Assembly: GCA_902805495.1 (NCBI GenBank)
Contig: CADCTH010000616.1
Location: 1 to 14,404, forward strand
DNA from: an uncultured Actinomycetospora sp.
GTDB lineage: Bacteria; Actinomycetota; Actinomycetes; Mycobacteriales; Pseudonocardiaceae
Direction of reading: 5' to 3'
DNA length: 14,404 nt
Below are positions 1 to 6,627 of the stretch, one piece after another. The position numbers and the translations under genes are program-made. A model generated the notes under the pieces. That model did not search any database. It had not been told where the DNA came from and worked only from the letters and a program-made list of their open reading frames with translations. Within the stretch, counting starts at the first letter, position 1; every line of letters starts with the position of its first letter.

Positions 1-1
1 A

Positions 2-862
2 ACGTCGCAGGAGCTGGTGCGCCAGGTCCGCAGCGACCTCGGCCTCGTCGGCGGGGCCGTGCGCGGGGTGCTCGGGGCGGCGGCGTCGCTGGTGCGCCCG
101 GACCGCGCCGTGCGCGACGCGCTCGCCTACGTGGTGTCGGCGAGCCGGGTGCTCTCGCCGCCGCCCGCGCCGCCGCTCCCGGCGCTCGCCCGGCGCAGCC
201 CGTCGTGGCGCTTCCGCACGCTCGACGTGCCCTTCGACGCCCTGCGCGCGGCGGGCAAGGCGGCGGGCGGGTCGATCAACGACGCCTACCTCGCGTCGCT
301 GCTCGGCGGCTTCCGGCGCTACTCCGCGCGGTGCGGCGACCCGCTGCCGCCCGACCGGCTGATGCCCGTGACGCTGCCGGTGTCGGTGCGCCGCGAGGAG
401 CACGAGGCGGGCGGCAACCACTTCGCGCCCGCCCGGCTCTCCGCGCCCGTGGGGATCGTCGACCCCGCCGCGCGTGTCGTCGACGTGCGCCGCCGGATGA
501 AGGCGGCGCTCGCGGAGCCGGCGCTGGAGAGCGTCGACGTCGTCACCCCGTGGCTCGCGAGGCTGCCGGGCGCGCTGGTCGCGGGCTTCGGCGGCGGCGC
601 CACCCGCAGCAACGACCTGCAGGCCAGCAACATCCCCGGCTTCCGCGAGGACGTGTTCCTCGCCGGCGCCCGGATCGTGCGCAGCTACCCGTTCGCGCCG
701 CTGCCCGGCTGCGCGGCCATGATCGCGATGATCAGCCACGGCGGGGTCTGCTGCGTGGCCGCCAACCTCGACGCGGCGTCGTTCGACGACCTGCCGGGCT
801 TCGAGCAGGACCTCGCCGACGGGTTCGCCGAGGTGCTCGCGCTGGCGCCGGGGACGGCGTGA
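2..862 (+). CDS. WS/DGAT wax ester synthase/diacylglycerol acyltransferase, C-terminal part (5' end outside window)
   Basis: Partial gene. The reading frame is open from the first complete codon at position 2, so the start and the N-terminal half lie upstream. The GTG at 17 is an internal valine, not a believable start. About 286 residues remain. They match the C-terminal region of bacterial WS/DGAT enzymes, which join fatty acyl-CoA to diacylglycerol or long-chain alcohols to make storage triacylglycerol or wax ester at the membrane. Visible family features are an INDAYLA-type segment, the NHFAPARL stretch, an SNIPGF motif near 626-643 (family form SNVPGP), and a C-terminal SHGG...NLDAASFDDLPGF region. 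The catalytic HHxxxDG motif belongs to the missing N-terminal part and cannot be checked. The stop (860-862) overlaps the next GTG start by four bases, so the two are probably cotranscribed. Family call is fairly sure; substrate is unknown. Confidence 0.85.
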   Translation, partial: TSQELVRQVRSDLGLVGGAVRGVLGAAASLVRPDRAVRDALAYVVSASRVLSPPPAPPLPALARRSPSWRFRTLDVPFDALRAAGKAAGGSINDAYLASLLGGFRRYSARCGDPLPPDRLMPVTLPVSVRREEHEAGGNHFAPARLSAPVGIVDPAARVVDVRRRMKAALAEPALESVDVVTPWLARLPGALVAGFGGGATRSNDLQASNIPGFREDVFLAGARIVRSYPFAPLPGCAAMIAMISHGGVCCVAANLDAASFDDLPGFEQDLADGFAEVLALAPGTA

Positions 863-1179
863 CCGACGCGCCGTACCGCGGCGGCCACGGCGAGCCGCTG
901 GTGCTCCTGCACGGCGCGAGCATGTCCTGGCGCGCGTGGCGCCCGGTGCTCGCCGGCCTCGAGGCCCACCACGACGTGCTCGTGCCGACGATGGCCGGGC
1001 ACCGTGGTGGCTCGCCGTGGCCCGTGGGCGAGCCCGTGGGCGTCGCCGGGATCGCGGACGACGTCGAGACCCTCATGGACGACGACCCCGACCTGGTGGT
1101 GCGCGCCGTCCTCGGCGTCACCGCCTCCGCCACCGCCAGGGCCACCGCCACCCAGTATCGCGAGGAGACACCCGCATGA
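859..1179 (+). pseudogene. Alpha/beta-hydrolase remnant with an apparent in-frame internal deletion
   Basis: This frame encodes 106 residues from a GTG at 859 that overlaps the upstream stop as GTGA. Residues 8-52 read like the start of an alpha/beta hydrolase: GHGEPLVLLHGASMSWRAW (oxyanion-loop HG), then VLVPTMAGHRGGSPWP. Residues 60-75 (GVAGIADDVETLMDD) resemble the helix that normally comes just before the nucleophile elbow. The next residues, DDPDLVVRAVLGVTA, look instead like the extreme C-terminus of the family, which often reads HVPM-DDP-LV-R-IL-VT. No GxSxG nucleophile, catalytic Asp or catalytic His is present. A full-length member is about 250-300 residues. I infer an in-frame deletion joined at a GACGAC-type repeat near 1076-1090. 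The protein should be catalytically dead. Its frame and both overlaps survive, so it may be a recent loss or may keep translational coupling to the lipase downstream. Confidence 0.7.
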
Positions 1180-1985
1180 CCGGCACCGAGACCGACCTGG
1201 AGATCGACGGCACGCGGGGCCGCGTCGTCGTCCGGCGCCGTGACCCCGAGGGCGCTCCTCGACGAGTCGTGCTGCTCGCTCACGGGTACGGCGAGCACTC
1301 CGGGCGCTACGCGCACGTCCTCGACCACCTGGCCGCCGGGGGCGCCGTGGTCTACGCGCCCGACCACCTCGGGCACGGCCGCTCGGAGGGCGAGCGCGTG
1401 CTCGTCGACGACGTCGAGGACATGGTCGCCGACCTCGACCAGGTGCGGCGTACCGCGCACGAGGAGCACCCCGACCTGCCGATCGTCCTGCTCGGCCACT
1501 CCATGGGCGGGCTGCTCGCGACGCGCTACGCCCAGCGCTACCCCGGCGTCCTCGCGGGCCTCGTCGTCACCGGCCCGGTGATCGGCGGCAGCCCGGGACT
1601 GTTCGGCCTGCTCGAGTACGACCCGATCCCCGACGTGCCCATCGACCCGGCGATCCTGTCCCGCGACCCCGCGGTGGGGGAGTCCTACGAGCAGGACCCG
1701 CTGGTCTGGCACGGCCCGTTCAAGCGCGCGACCCTCGAGGCGTTCGTGGCCTCGGTGGACACGATCAAGGCCGGGCCCGGCTTCGGCGACCTCCCGGTGC
1801 TGTGGGTGCACGGCGAGGACGACCAGCTCGTCCCGCTCGACGCGACACGCCCGGTGATCGAGAAGCTCCGGGGCTCCGACCTCACGACGCGCATCGACCC
1901 CGGCGCCCGGCACGAGGTGCTCAACGAGACCCACCGCGACGAGGTCCTCGCCGACGTCTCCGCGTTCCTGGACCGGGTCGCCTGA
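1176..1985 (+). CDS. Monoacylglycerol lipase (alpha/beta hydrolase)
   Basis: A 269-residue serine hydrolase of the monoacylglycerol lipase type, similar in size and layout to M. tuberculosis Rv0183 (about 279 residues). It should release fatty acid and glycerol from monoacylglycerol. The complete catalytic triad is readable: Ser109 in GHSMGG, Asp216 in HGEDDQLVP, and His246 in GARHEVLNE. The N-terminal HGYGEHSGRY (from residue 36) and DHLGHGRSEG (from 63) are typical of this family and provide the oxyanion hole. No signal peptide is seen, so it is probably cytosolic or loosely membrane associated. The ATG at 1176 is chosen because it overlaps the preceding stop as ATGA and follows a GAGGAGA ribosome site about 8 bases upstream. 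It ends a three-gene overlapping run with a WS/DGAT acyltransferase, which fits storage-lipid turnover. Confidence 0.9.
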   Translation: MTGTETDLEIDGTRGRVVVRRRDPEGAPRRVVLLAHGYGEHSGRYAHVLDHLAAGGAVVYAPDHLGHGRSEGERVLVDDVEDMVADLDQVRRTAHEEHPDLPIVLLGHSMGGLLATRYAQRYPGVLAGLVVTGPVIGGSPGLFGLLEYDPIPDVPIDPAILSRDPAVGESYEQDPLVWHGPFKRATLEAFVASVDTIKAGPGFGDLPVLWVHGEDDQLVPLDATRPVIEKLRGSDLTTRIDPGARHEVLNETHRDEVLADVSAFLDRVA

Positions 1986-2015
1986 GTGTCAGCGAAGTGG
2001 CGTCGCTGACGTTCA
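1983..2015. terminator. Inverted repeat between convergent lipase and cinA genes, probable bidirectional terminator
   Basis: The lipase stop codon begins an inverted repeat. The 8-base arms GTCAGCGA (1988-1995) and TCGCTGAC (2003-2010) are perfect complements around a 7-base loop, AGTGGCG. In RNA the stem extends outward through two G-U pairs and three Watson-Crick pairs (TGA at 1983-1985 with TCA at 2013-2015), giving about 13 pairs. There is no U-tract. The place, between two convergent genes 61 bases apart, supports a shared terminator. AGTGTC occurs on both sides (1985-1990 and 2015-2020), so it could also be one copy of a dispersed repeat. Confidence 0.6.
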
Positions 2016-2046
2016 GTGTCCGTATCGGTACTTCGATCACCGGGGC

Positions 2047-3411
2047 TCAGACGGGCCCGGGCTCCCCGTCGCCGGTGAGCACGCGGCGGATCAGGTGCAT
2101 CGCGAGCACGACCGAGCGCTCGCGGATGTCGCCGCGCGCGCCGGGCAGGACGGGGTCGCGGGCGAGCGTGCGCCCGTCGGCCGTGCGGACGCAGAAGCAG
2201 ACGTAGCCGACGGGCTTGGCCTCGGTGCCGCCGCCGGGCCCCGCGACGCCGGTGACGGACACGGCCACGGTGGCGCCGAACCGCGTCAGCGCGCCGTCGG
2301 CCATGGCCTCGGCCACCTGCGGCGACACCGCGCCGTGGGCCTCGATGAGCTCCCGGGGCACGCCCAGCACGTCGGCCTTGGCGTCGTTCGAGTACGACAC
2401 GACCCCGCCCGCGACGTGCGCCGAGGCCCCGGCCGGCGCGGTGAGGCGCCCGGCGAGCAGGCCGCCGGTGCACGACTCCGCGGTGGCCACGACCTGGCCG
2501 TCGAGCAGGTCGAAGAGCAGCTCGTCGATCGTCTGCCCGGCGCGGGAGAACACGGCGCGCCCGTGCCGCCGGTCGATCTCGGTGATCACCGCGTCGCGCG
2601 CCACCACGGCGTCCGCCGAGCCCGGGGCGTGGCGCAGGTCGACCTCGAGCGCGAAGTCGCGCAGGCACGTCGTGATCTCCAACGGCGCCAGGTCGGTGTG
2701 CTCGCCGACCTCGCGCAGCGTCGCGGCGATCTCGGACTCGGGGACGCCGAACAGCCGCAGGTGGGTCTCGTCGTACGGCGCGGTGCGGGCCAGGACCTCG
2801 CGCACCGGCCCGCTGGCCAGCGCGTCCTCCCACATCGCGCCGACCTCGCGCGGCGGGCCGGGGAGCACGAGGATCGTCGGGCCCCCGCGCTCGGGGTCCG
2901 GGGGGACGGCCAGTCCGGGTGCGGTCCCCGCCGGGCTGATCGGCGTCGCGCCCCGCGGCACCATGGCCTGCTTGCGGTTCGCCGCGGCCAGCGCGTCGGC
3001 GTCCCACCGCAGCCGGTCGGCGAACTTGGCGATGATGTCGCCGACGACCTTCTCCATGTGCTCGTCGAGCTCGAGCGGGCGCCCGGTCGCGTCGGCCACG
3101 ACCTCGGCCGTGAGGTCGTCGGCGGTCGGGCCGAGCCCGCCGGTGGTGACGATGAGGTCGACGCCGTCGCCGTCGAGGAAGCGCAGCGCGGCGGCCATGT
3201 CCTCGCCCCGGTCACCGACGAGCAAAAGGTGCGACACCTCGACCCCGAGCTCGCCGAGGCGCTCGGCCACCCAGGGCCCGTTGCGGTCGGCGATGCGCCC
3301 GGTCAGCAGCTCGCTGCCCGTGGCCACGATCCCGGCCCGCACGCCTGCGCGCGCCCCGTGCCCGCCGTCGGTCATCCGCACCCCCGTGTCGCTCCCGCTG
3401 TCGCCCGTCAT
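2047..3411 (-). CDS. cinA: CinA family protein (MoaB/Mog-like domain plus nicotinamide-nucleotide amidase domain)
   Basis: A 454-residue two-domain CinA protein. Residues about 23-190 form the MoaB/Mog-like domain: GIVATGSELLTGRIADRNG (27-45), TTGGLGPTADDLT (89-101) and LPGPPREV (183-190), seen in CinA proteins that hydrolyse ADP-ribose-type pyrophosphates. Residues about 295-445 form the amidase domain with VATAESCTGGLLAGRL (308-323, likely nucleophile Ser313), GGVVSYSNDAK (335-345) and SVTGVAGPGGGTEAKPVGYV (385-404). That domain deamidates nicotinamide mononucleotide to nicotinate mononucleotide in NAD recycling. Both domains look complete. The ATG at 3411 was taken because it gives a usual family length. 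A second in-frame ATG at 3375 (442 codons) follows a GGGGGTG stretch and is a real alternative. The frame stays open upstream to 3594, but that stretch reads as non-coding. The neighbour upstream is divergent, so a promoter should lie in 3412-3707. Confidence 0.92.
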   Translation of the reverse strand: MTGDSGSDTGVRMTDGGHGARAGVRAGIVATGSELLTGRIADRNGPWVAERLGELGVEVSHLLLVGDRGEDMAAALRFLDGDGVDLIVTTGGLGPTADDLTAEVVADATGRPLELDEHMEKVVGDIIAKFADRLRWDADALAAANRKQAMVPRGATPISPAGTAPGLAVPPDPERGGPTILVLPGPPREVGAMWEDALASGPVREVLARTAPYDETHLRLFGVPESEIAATLREVGEHTDLAPLEITTCLRDFALEVDLRHAPGSADAVVARDAVITEIDRRHGRAVFSRAGQTIDELLFDLLDGQVVATAESCTGGLLAGRLTAPAGASAHVAGGVVSYSNDAKADVLGVPRELIEAHGAVSPQVAEAMADGALTRFGATVAVSVTGVAGPGGGTEAKPVGYVCFCVRTADGRTLARDPVLPGARGDIRERSVVLAMHLIRRVLTGDGEPGPV

Positions 3412-3707
3412 CCCACCACCGCGCCTCGGTTCCGGCCGATCGACCGCCCGACGCGCCCGGTCGGCCCGTTCCGCCCCCGCCGCCACGGACGGGGTGCGAT
3501 GCTGCCCGCACCCGTACCCCACGGTCATCGTTGACTCGGGCGACGGCAGGATGCTGGGCCGGAGGAGTGAATCACCATCCGCTCGGTTGGCCACGATTTG
3601 TTGCGTAGGGTGAACGAGACGACGATGGGGGCCGGTGCTCCCGCAGGGGTCGCCCGGGCGAGACCGTCCGGGGACCCGCGCGGCCGAGCGGGAAGGGGTG
3701 AGGTGCG
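3412..3707. promoter_or_regulatory. Divergent intergenic region between cinA and the GGDEF-EAL gene
   Basis: These 296 bases separate two genes transcribed away from each other, so promoters for both should lie here. On the + strand, TAGGGT at 3606-3611 fits the actinobacterial -10 pattern TANNNT and would place the start of transcription about 90 bases before the GTG at 3708; no convincing -35 box is seen at the right distance. The last 60 bases are very G-rich and end in AAGGGGTGAGG, which can serve as the ribosome site. The stretch around 3531-3605 is clearly less GC-rich than its surroundings. I saw no riboswitch consensus I could name, and no convincing gene. Confidence 0.4.
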
Positions 3708-5243
3708 GTGACGCCCGTCCGTGCCGCGTCCGGCGTCGCCACGGGCACCCCTGTCGGCCCCGGGGTCCTCACCGTCTGGGCCGTCTCGGCCCTGCTCGTC
3801 CTGCTGCTCGCCGCCGCCGTCGCGGCCCTGGTCGTGCAGCGCGGGCGGCGCCGCCGCGACGCCGCCGAGGCCCGCGCCCTCGCCGAGCGCCTGCGCCGCG
3901 ACGCGTACCACGACGCGCTGACCGGCCTGCTCAACCGCGAGGGCTTCCTGCACGCCGCGGCCGGTCCCCTCGCCGAGGGCGGCGCGGTGGCCGTGGTCGA
4001 CCTCGTGCTGCTGGGCGCGGTCAACGACACGCTCGGGCACGCGCGCGGCGAGGTGTTCGTCCGCCTGGCCGCCGAGCGCCTCGGCGCCGCCGGCGCGGTC
4101 GTGGCCGCGGACGGCTTCGTCGCCGCGCGCCTCGAGGGCGACACCTTCGCCGTCGTCCTGCCCCGCGTCGACGGCCACGACGCCCACCGCGTCGCGGAGA
4201 CGCTGCGCGAGCGCCTGCTGGCGCCCTACCTCGTCGAGGGCGTGCCCTTCGAGGCGCCGGTCGTCGTCGGGGTGGCCGCCGACGGCCCCTGGCTCGCCGA
4301 CGTCCCCGCCGGCACCGAGCGCACCGCCACGCTGCTGCGGCGCGCCGACGTCGCGCTGGCCGCCACCCGCGACGGGCGCGAGCCCGTGCGCTGCTACGAA
4401 CCGAGCATGGGCGAGCGGGCGGCCCGCCGCCTGCGCCTCATCCGCGGGTTCTCGGCCGCCGTGGCACGGCGCGACGTCCGCGTCGACTTCCAGCCCGTGG
4501 TGTCCCTCGGCGAGCGCACGGTCGTCGGCGTCGAGGCCCTCGCGCGCTGGGACCACCCCGAGCTGGGCCTGCTGCTGCCCGACGAGTTCGTGCCCGTCCT
4601 CGAGGCCACCGGGCAGATCGGCGAGCTCACCTCGTTCGTGCTCGACGAGGCGCTGGTCGCCGCGCGCCGCTGGCTCGACCGCGGGATGCGCCTGTCGGTG
4701 GCGGTCAACGTCGCCGTGGTCAACCTCGGCAACGCGGCCTTCCCCGACGAGGTGGCCGACCTGCTCGCGGCCCACCGGGTCCCCGCCGAGCTGCTGACCC
4801 TCGAGCTCACCGAGTCCGGGGTGTCCTCCGAGCGCGAGGTCGCCCTGCCCGTGCTGCGGCGCCTGCACGCCCTGGGCTGCCGCCTGGCCGTCGACGACTT
4901 CGGCACCGGGCAGTCGTCCCTGGCCCACCTGCGCCGGCTGCCCGTCGACCAGGTCAAGATCGACAAGAGCTTCGTGCTCGGCATGGGCACCGAGTACGGC
5001 GACGTCGCCGTGGTCCGCGCGATCGTCGAGATGGGGCACACCCTGGGCCTCCAGGTCGTCGCCGAGGGCGTCGAGCAGGCCGCCGTGCGCGTCGCCCTCG
5101 CGGAGATGGGCTGCGACGTCGCCCAGGGCTACCTCGTGTCCCGCCCGCTGCCCGCGGTGTGCTTCGACGAGTGGCTCGACACGCTCGACGTCCTGGGGAG
5201 CGAGCCGGGCGCGGCGCCGGGACCCCGGACGCTCATCGCGTGA
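3708..5243 (+). CDS. Membrane-anchored GGDEF-EAL protein, probable cyclic-di-GMP phosphodiesterase with inactive GGDEF domain
   Basis: A 511-residue protein. Residues about 21-43 form one hydrophobic membrane helix followed by an Arg-rich stretch (RGRRRR, 45-50), so both domains should be cytoplasmic. The GGDEF domain (about 66-228) begins with YHDALTGLLNREGF, but the signature reads RLEGDTF (141-147) instead of RxGGDEF, and the RxxD inhibitory site is also missing. It is probably not a cyclase. The EAL domain (about 240-490) keeps every catalytic motif I know: EALAR (Glu276), VNVAVVNL (Asn334), LELTES (366-370), DDFGTGQSS (Asp396, Asp397), VKIDKSF (Lys417), AEGVE (Glu453) and AQGYL (Gln473). 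I infer hydrolysis of cyclic-di-GMP to pGpG. The GTG at 3708 follows AAGGGGTGAGG. No partner cyclase or effector is adjacent. Confidence 0.9.
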   Translation: MTPVRAASGVATGTPVGPGVLTVWAVSALLVLLLAAAVAALVVQRGRRRRDAAEARALAERLRRDAYHDALTGLLNREGFLHAAAGPLAEGGAVAVVDLVLLGAVNDTLGHARGEVFVRLAAERLGAAGAVVAADGFVAARLEGDTFAVVLPRVDGHDAHRVAETLRERLLAPYLVEGVPFEAPVVVGVAADGPWLADVPAGTERTATLLRRADVALAATRDGREPVRCYEPSMGERAARRLRLIRGFSAAVARRDVRVDFQPVVSLGERTVVGVEALARWDHPELGLLLPDEFVPVLEATGQIGELTSFVLDEALVAARRWLDRGMRLSVAVNVAVVNLGNAAFPDEVADLLAAHRVPAELLTLELTESGVSSEREVALPVLRRLHALGCRLAVDDFGTGQSSLAHLRRLPVDQVKIDKSFVLGMGTEYGDVAVVRAIVEMGHTLGLQVVAEGVEQAAVRVALAEMGCDVAQGYLVSRPLPAVCFDEWLDTLDVLGSEPGAAPGPRTLIA

Positions 5244-5279
5244 GGCGGGGGGTATCGTTGACGGCGCCCTCCGGGGCAG

Positions 5280-5352
5280 GCCCCTTTAGCTCAGTCGGCA
5301 GAGCGTCTCCATGGTAAGGAGAAGGTCTACGGTTCGATTCCGTAAAGGGGCT
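5280..5352 (+). tRNA. tRNA-Thr (anticodon GGT)
   Basis: The sequence folds by eye into a full 73-base cloverleaf. The acceptor arms GCCCCTT and AAGGGGC pair perfectly. The D arm is GCTC/GAGC, the anticodon stem TCTCC/GGAGA with loop ATGGTAA (anticodon GGT, positions 34-36), and the T arm TACGG/CCGTA with loop TTCGATT. The discriminator base is T and no 3' CCA is encoded. It reads ACC and ACU codons. It is the first gene of the tRNA-Thr, tRNA-Met, rpmG block known from other actinobacteria. A possible -10 box, TATCGT, lies at 5253-5258. Confidence 0.96.
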
Positions 5353-5362
5353 CTCGGTGAGC

Positions 5363-5388
5363 AGCCGGCGGACCGGGGTTCGCCGGCT
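5363..5388 (+). terminator. Hairpin downstream of tRNA-Thr
   Basis: AGCCGGCG (5363-5370) and CGCCGGCT (5381-5388) are perfect complements around a 10-base loop, starting 10 bases after the tRNA-Thr gene and followed by TTCGTCG. It may end the tRNA-Thr transcript or mark a processing point in a joint tRNA transcript. There is no long U-tract. Confidence 0.45.
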
Positions 5389-5426
5389 TCGTCGTGTGAC
5401 GGGTACGTCGCACACGTGCTCATCGC

Positions 5427-5502
5427 GGCGGTGTAGCTCAGTCGGTAGAGCAAACGGCTCATAATCGTTGTGTCGCCGGTTCAAGTCCGGCCACCGCTAC
5501 CA
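5427..5502 (+). tRNA. tRNA-Met (anticodon CAT), elongator type, CCA encoded
   Basis: A 76-base cloverleaf including an encoded 3' CCA. The acceptor strands GGCGGTG and CACCGCT pair with a G-U at the first position. The D arm is GCTC/GAGC, the anticodon stem AACGG/TCGTT with loop CTCATAA (anticodon CAT), and the T arm GCCGG/CCGGC with loop TTCAAGT. The paired acceptor end and the lack of three G-C pairs at the base of the anticodon stem argue against an initiator tRNA. A CAT anticodon can also belong to the isoleucine tRNA carrying lysidine, but its position between tRNA-Thr and rpmG matches the elongator metT locus. Confidence 0.93.
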
Positions 5503-5511
5503 CCCCGGCGC

Positions 5512-5527
5512 CGCGGGTCCGCCCGCG
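5512..5527 (+). other. Small GC hairpin between tRNA-Met and rpmG
   Basis: CGCGGG (5512-5517) and CCCGCG (5522-5527) pair around TCCG, starting 10 bases after the tRNA CCA end. It may guide 3' processing of the tRNA or weaken read-through into rpmG. It is short and could be chance in such GC-rich DNA. Confidence 0.3.
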
Positions 5528-5563
5528 CCGCCGCTGCCACACCCGAAAGCGAGAGGAACCTCC

Positions 5564-5728
5564 GTGGCCACCACCGACGTCCGTCCGAAGATCACGCTGG
5601 CCTGCGAGGAGTGCAAGAACCGCAACTACATCACGCGGAAGAACCGGCGGAACGACCCCGACCGCCTCACGATCAAGAAGTTCTGCCCGCACTGCGGCAC
5701 GCACCGCGGCCACCGCGAGACCCGCTGA
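5564..5728 (+). CDS. rpmG: 50S ribosomal protein L33
   Basis: A 54-residue L33, the usual length. It is a small protein of the large ribosomal subunit. Four cysteines in two CxxC pairs (Cys14/Cys17 and Cys41/Cys44) show this is the zinc-binding form, as opposed to the cysteine-free copy many actinobacteria make under zinc shortage. Recognisable family strings are ITLACEECKNRNYITRKNRR and KKFCPHCGTHRGHRETR. The GTG at 5564 is chosen because it follows GAGAGGA with good spacing and gives the normal N-terminus; the open frame upstream overlaps the tRNA. The stop lies 14 bases before hadA, suggesting one transcript. Confidence 0.96.
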   Translation: MATTDVRPKITLACEECKNRNYITRKNRRNDPDRLTIKKFCPHCGTHRGHRETR

Positions 5729-5742
5729 CCCGAGCGCACCCC

Positions 5743-6195
5743 GTGCCGCTCGACGCCTCCTTCGTGGGCCGGACGTGGCCCGCGGAGACCTACGAGGTCG
5801 CGCTGGAGAAGATCCGCGAGTTCGCCACGGCCGTCGGCGCCGACGACCCGGTGCACCACGACCGGGACTCGGCCCGCGCGGCCGGCCACCCGGACGTCGT
5901 CGCCCCGACGACGTTCGCGGTGGTGTTCACCTGGCCCGCGACCAAGCGTGTCGTGGACGACCCGGCGCTCGGTCTCGACTTCTCGCGCGTCATCCACCGT
6001 GACCAGGCCGTCGAGCTGCACCGGCCCCTGCACGCGGGCGACGTCGTCACCACGGTCGTGGCCGTCGACGACGTCCGCGAGCTCGCGGGCAACGACGTCG
6101 TGACCTTCCGCTGCGACGTCACCGACGCCGACGGGGAGGCCGTGCTCACCACCACGGCCACCCTCGTCGGCCGGGCCGGCGGAGACGACGCGTGA
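5743..6195 (+). CDS. hadA: HadA-like (3R)-hydroxyacyl-ACP dehydratase subunit, MaoC N-terminal hotdog
   Basis: A 150-residue MaoC-type hotdog protein, close in length to mycobacterial HadA (about 158). The opening SFVGRTWPAETYEVALEKIREFA and the segment VAPTTFAVVFTW are typical of this subunit. In the known HadAB enzyme the HadA chain binds acyl chain and lacks the catalytic dyad, which HadB supplies; no GDxNPxH motif is present here, in agreement. The pair dehydrates beta-hydroxyacyl-ACP in fatty acid elongation. The GTG at 5743 gives the family start, although no strong ribosome site precedes it; it probably relies on coupling to rpmG, 14 bases upstream. The stop overlaps the hadB start as GTGA. 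The symbol is by homology and gene order; the organism need not make mycolic acids. Confidence 0.87.
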   Translation: MPLDASFVGRTWPAETYEVALEKIREFATAVGADDPVHHDRDSARAAGHPDVVAPTTFAVVFTWPATKRVVDDPALGLDFSRVIHRDQAVELHRPLHAGDVVTTVVAVDDVRELAGNDVVTFRCDVTDADGEAVLTTTATLVGRAGGDDA

Positions 6196-6611
6196 GCGCG
6201 CTCGCCGACGCCGCCGAGGGCGACGCCCTCGAGCCGCGCACCGCGACGATCACGCGCGCCGACCTCGTGCGCTACGCCGGCGCCTCGGGCGACCTCAACC
6301 CCATCCACTGGAACGAGCGCGTCGCCACCGAGGTCGGCCTGCCCGGCGTCATCGCCCACGGCATGTTCACGATGGCCCTGGCCGCGCGCTACGTCGCCGA
6401 CCTCGCCGGTGACCCCACGGCCGTCGTCACGTTCTCCACCCGCTTCACCCGTCCCGTGGTGGTCCCCGACGACGAGGCGGGCGCGACGGTCGAGCTCGGC
6501 GGCAAGGTCACCGGCGTCGCCGACGACGGCACCCGCACCGTCAGCGTGACGGCCACCCACGGCGGCAAGGGCGTCCTCGGCAAGGCCGTCGCCACCGTCC
6601 GCGTCGGCTGA
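6192..6611 (+). CDS. hadB: HadB-like (3R)-hydroxyacyl-ACP dehydratase catalytic subunit, MaoC
   Basis: A 139-residue MaoC dehydratase, close to mycobacterial HadB (about 142). The hydratase-2 motif is complete: YAGASGDLNPIHWNE (28-42), with catalytic Asp34 and His39, followed by LPGVIAHGMFTMALAARY. It should form a heterodimer with HadA and remove water from beta-hydroxyacyl-ACP. The GTG start at 6192 overlaps the hadA stop by four bases, so the subunits are translationally coupled. No hadC follows, unlike in M. tuberculosis; the next gene is on the other strand only 16 bases away. The lack of HadC would fit an organism that does not build very long mycolic chains, which is inference. Confidence 0.9.
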   Translation: MSALADAAEGDALEPRTATITRADLVRYAGASGDLNPIHWNERVATEVGLPGVIAHGMFTMALAARYVADLAGDPTAVVTFSTRFTRPVVVPDDEAGATVELGGKVTGVADDGTRTVSVTATHGGKGVLGKAVATVRVG

Positions 6612-6627
6612 CGCGCCCCGCACGACC

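Noticed and set aside
2095..3534. Long + strand frames opposite cinA (479 and 465 codons)
   Set aside because: Composition is repeats of Arg, Gly, Ala and His or of Ser and Pro, without motifs; cinA on the other strand shows two full domains.
3612..3707. Possible riboswitch in the leader of the GGDEF-EAL gene
   Set aside because: A cyclic-dinucleotide riboswitch would make sense here, but the G-rich stretch does not match any consensus I know.
3635..5317. 560-codon + strand frame over the GGDEF-EAL gene, and the 504-codon - strand frame 3525-5039
   Set aside because: Both are frame shadows with low-complexity products; the 511-residue frame carries every EAL motif.
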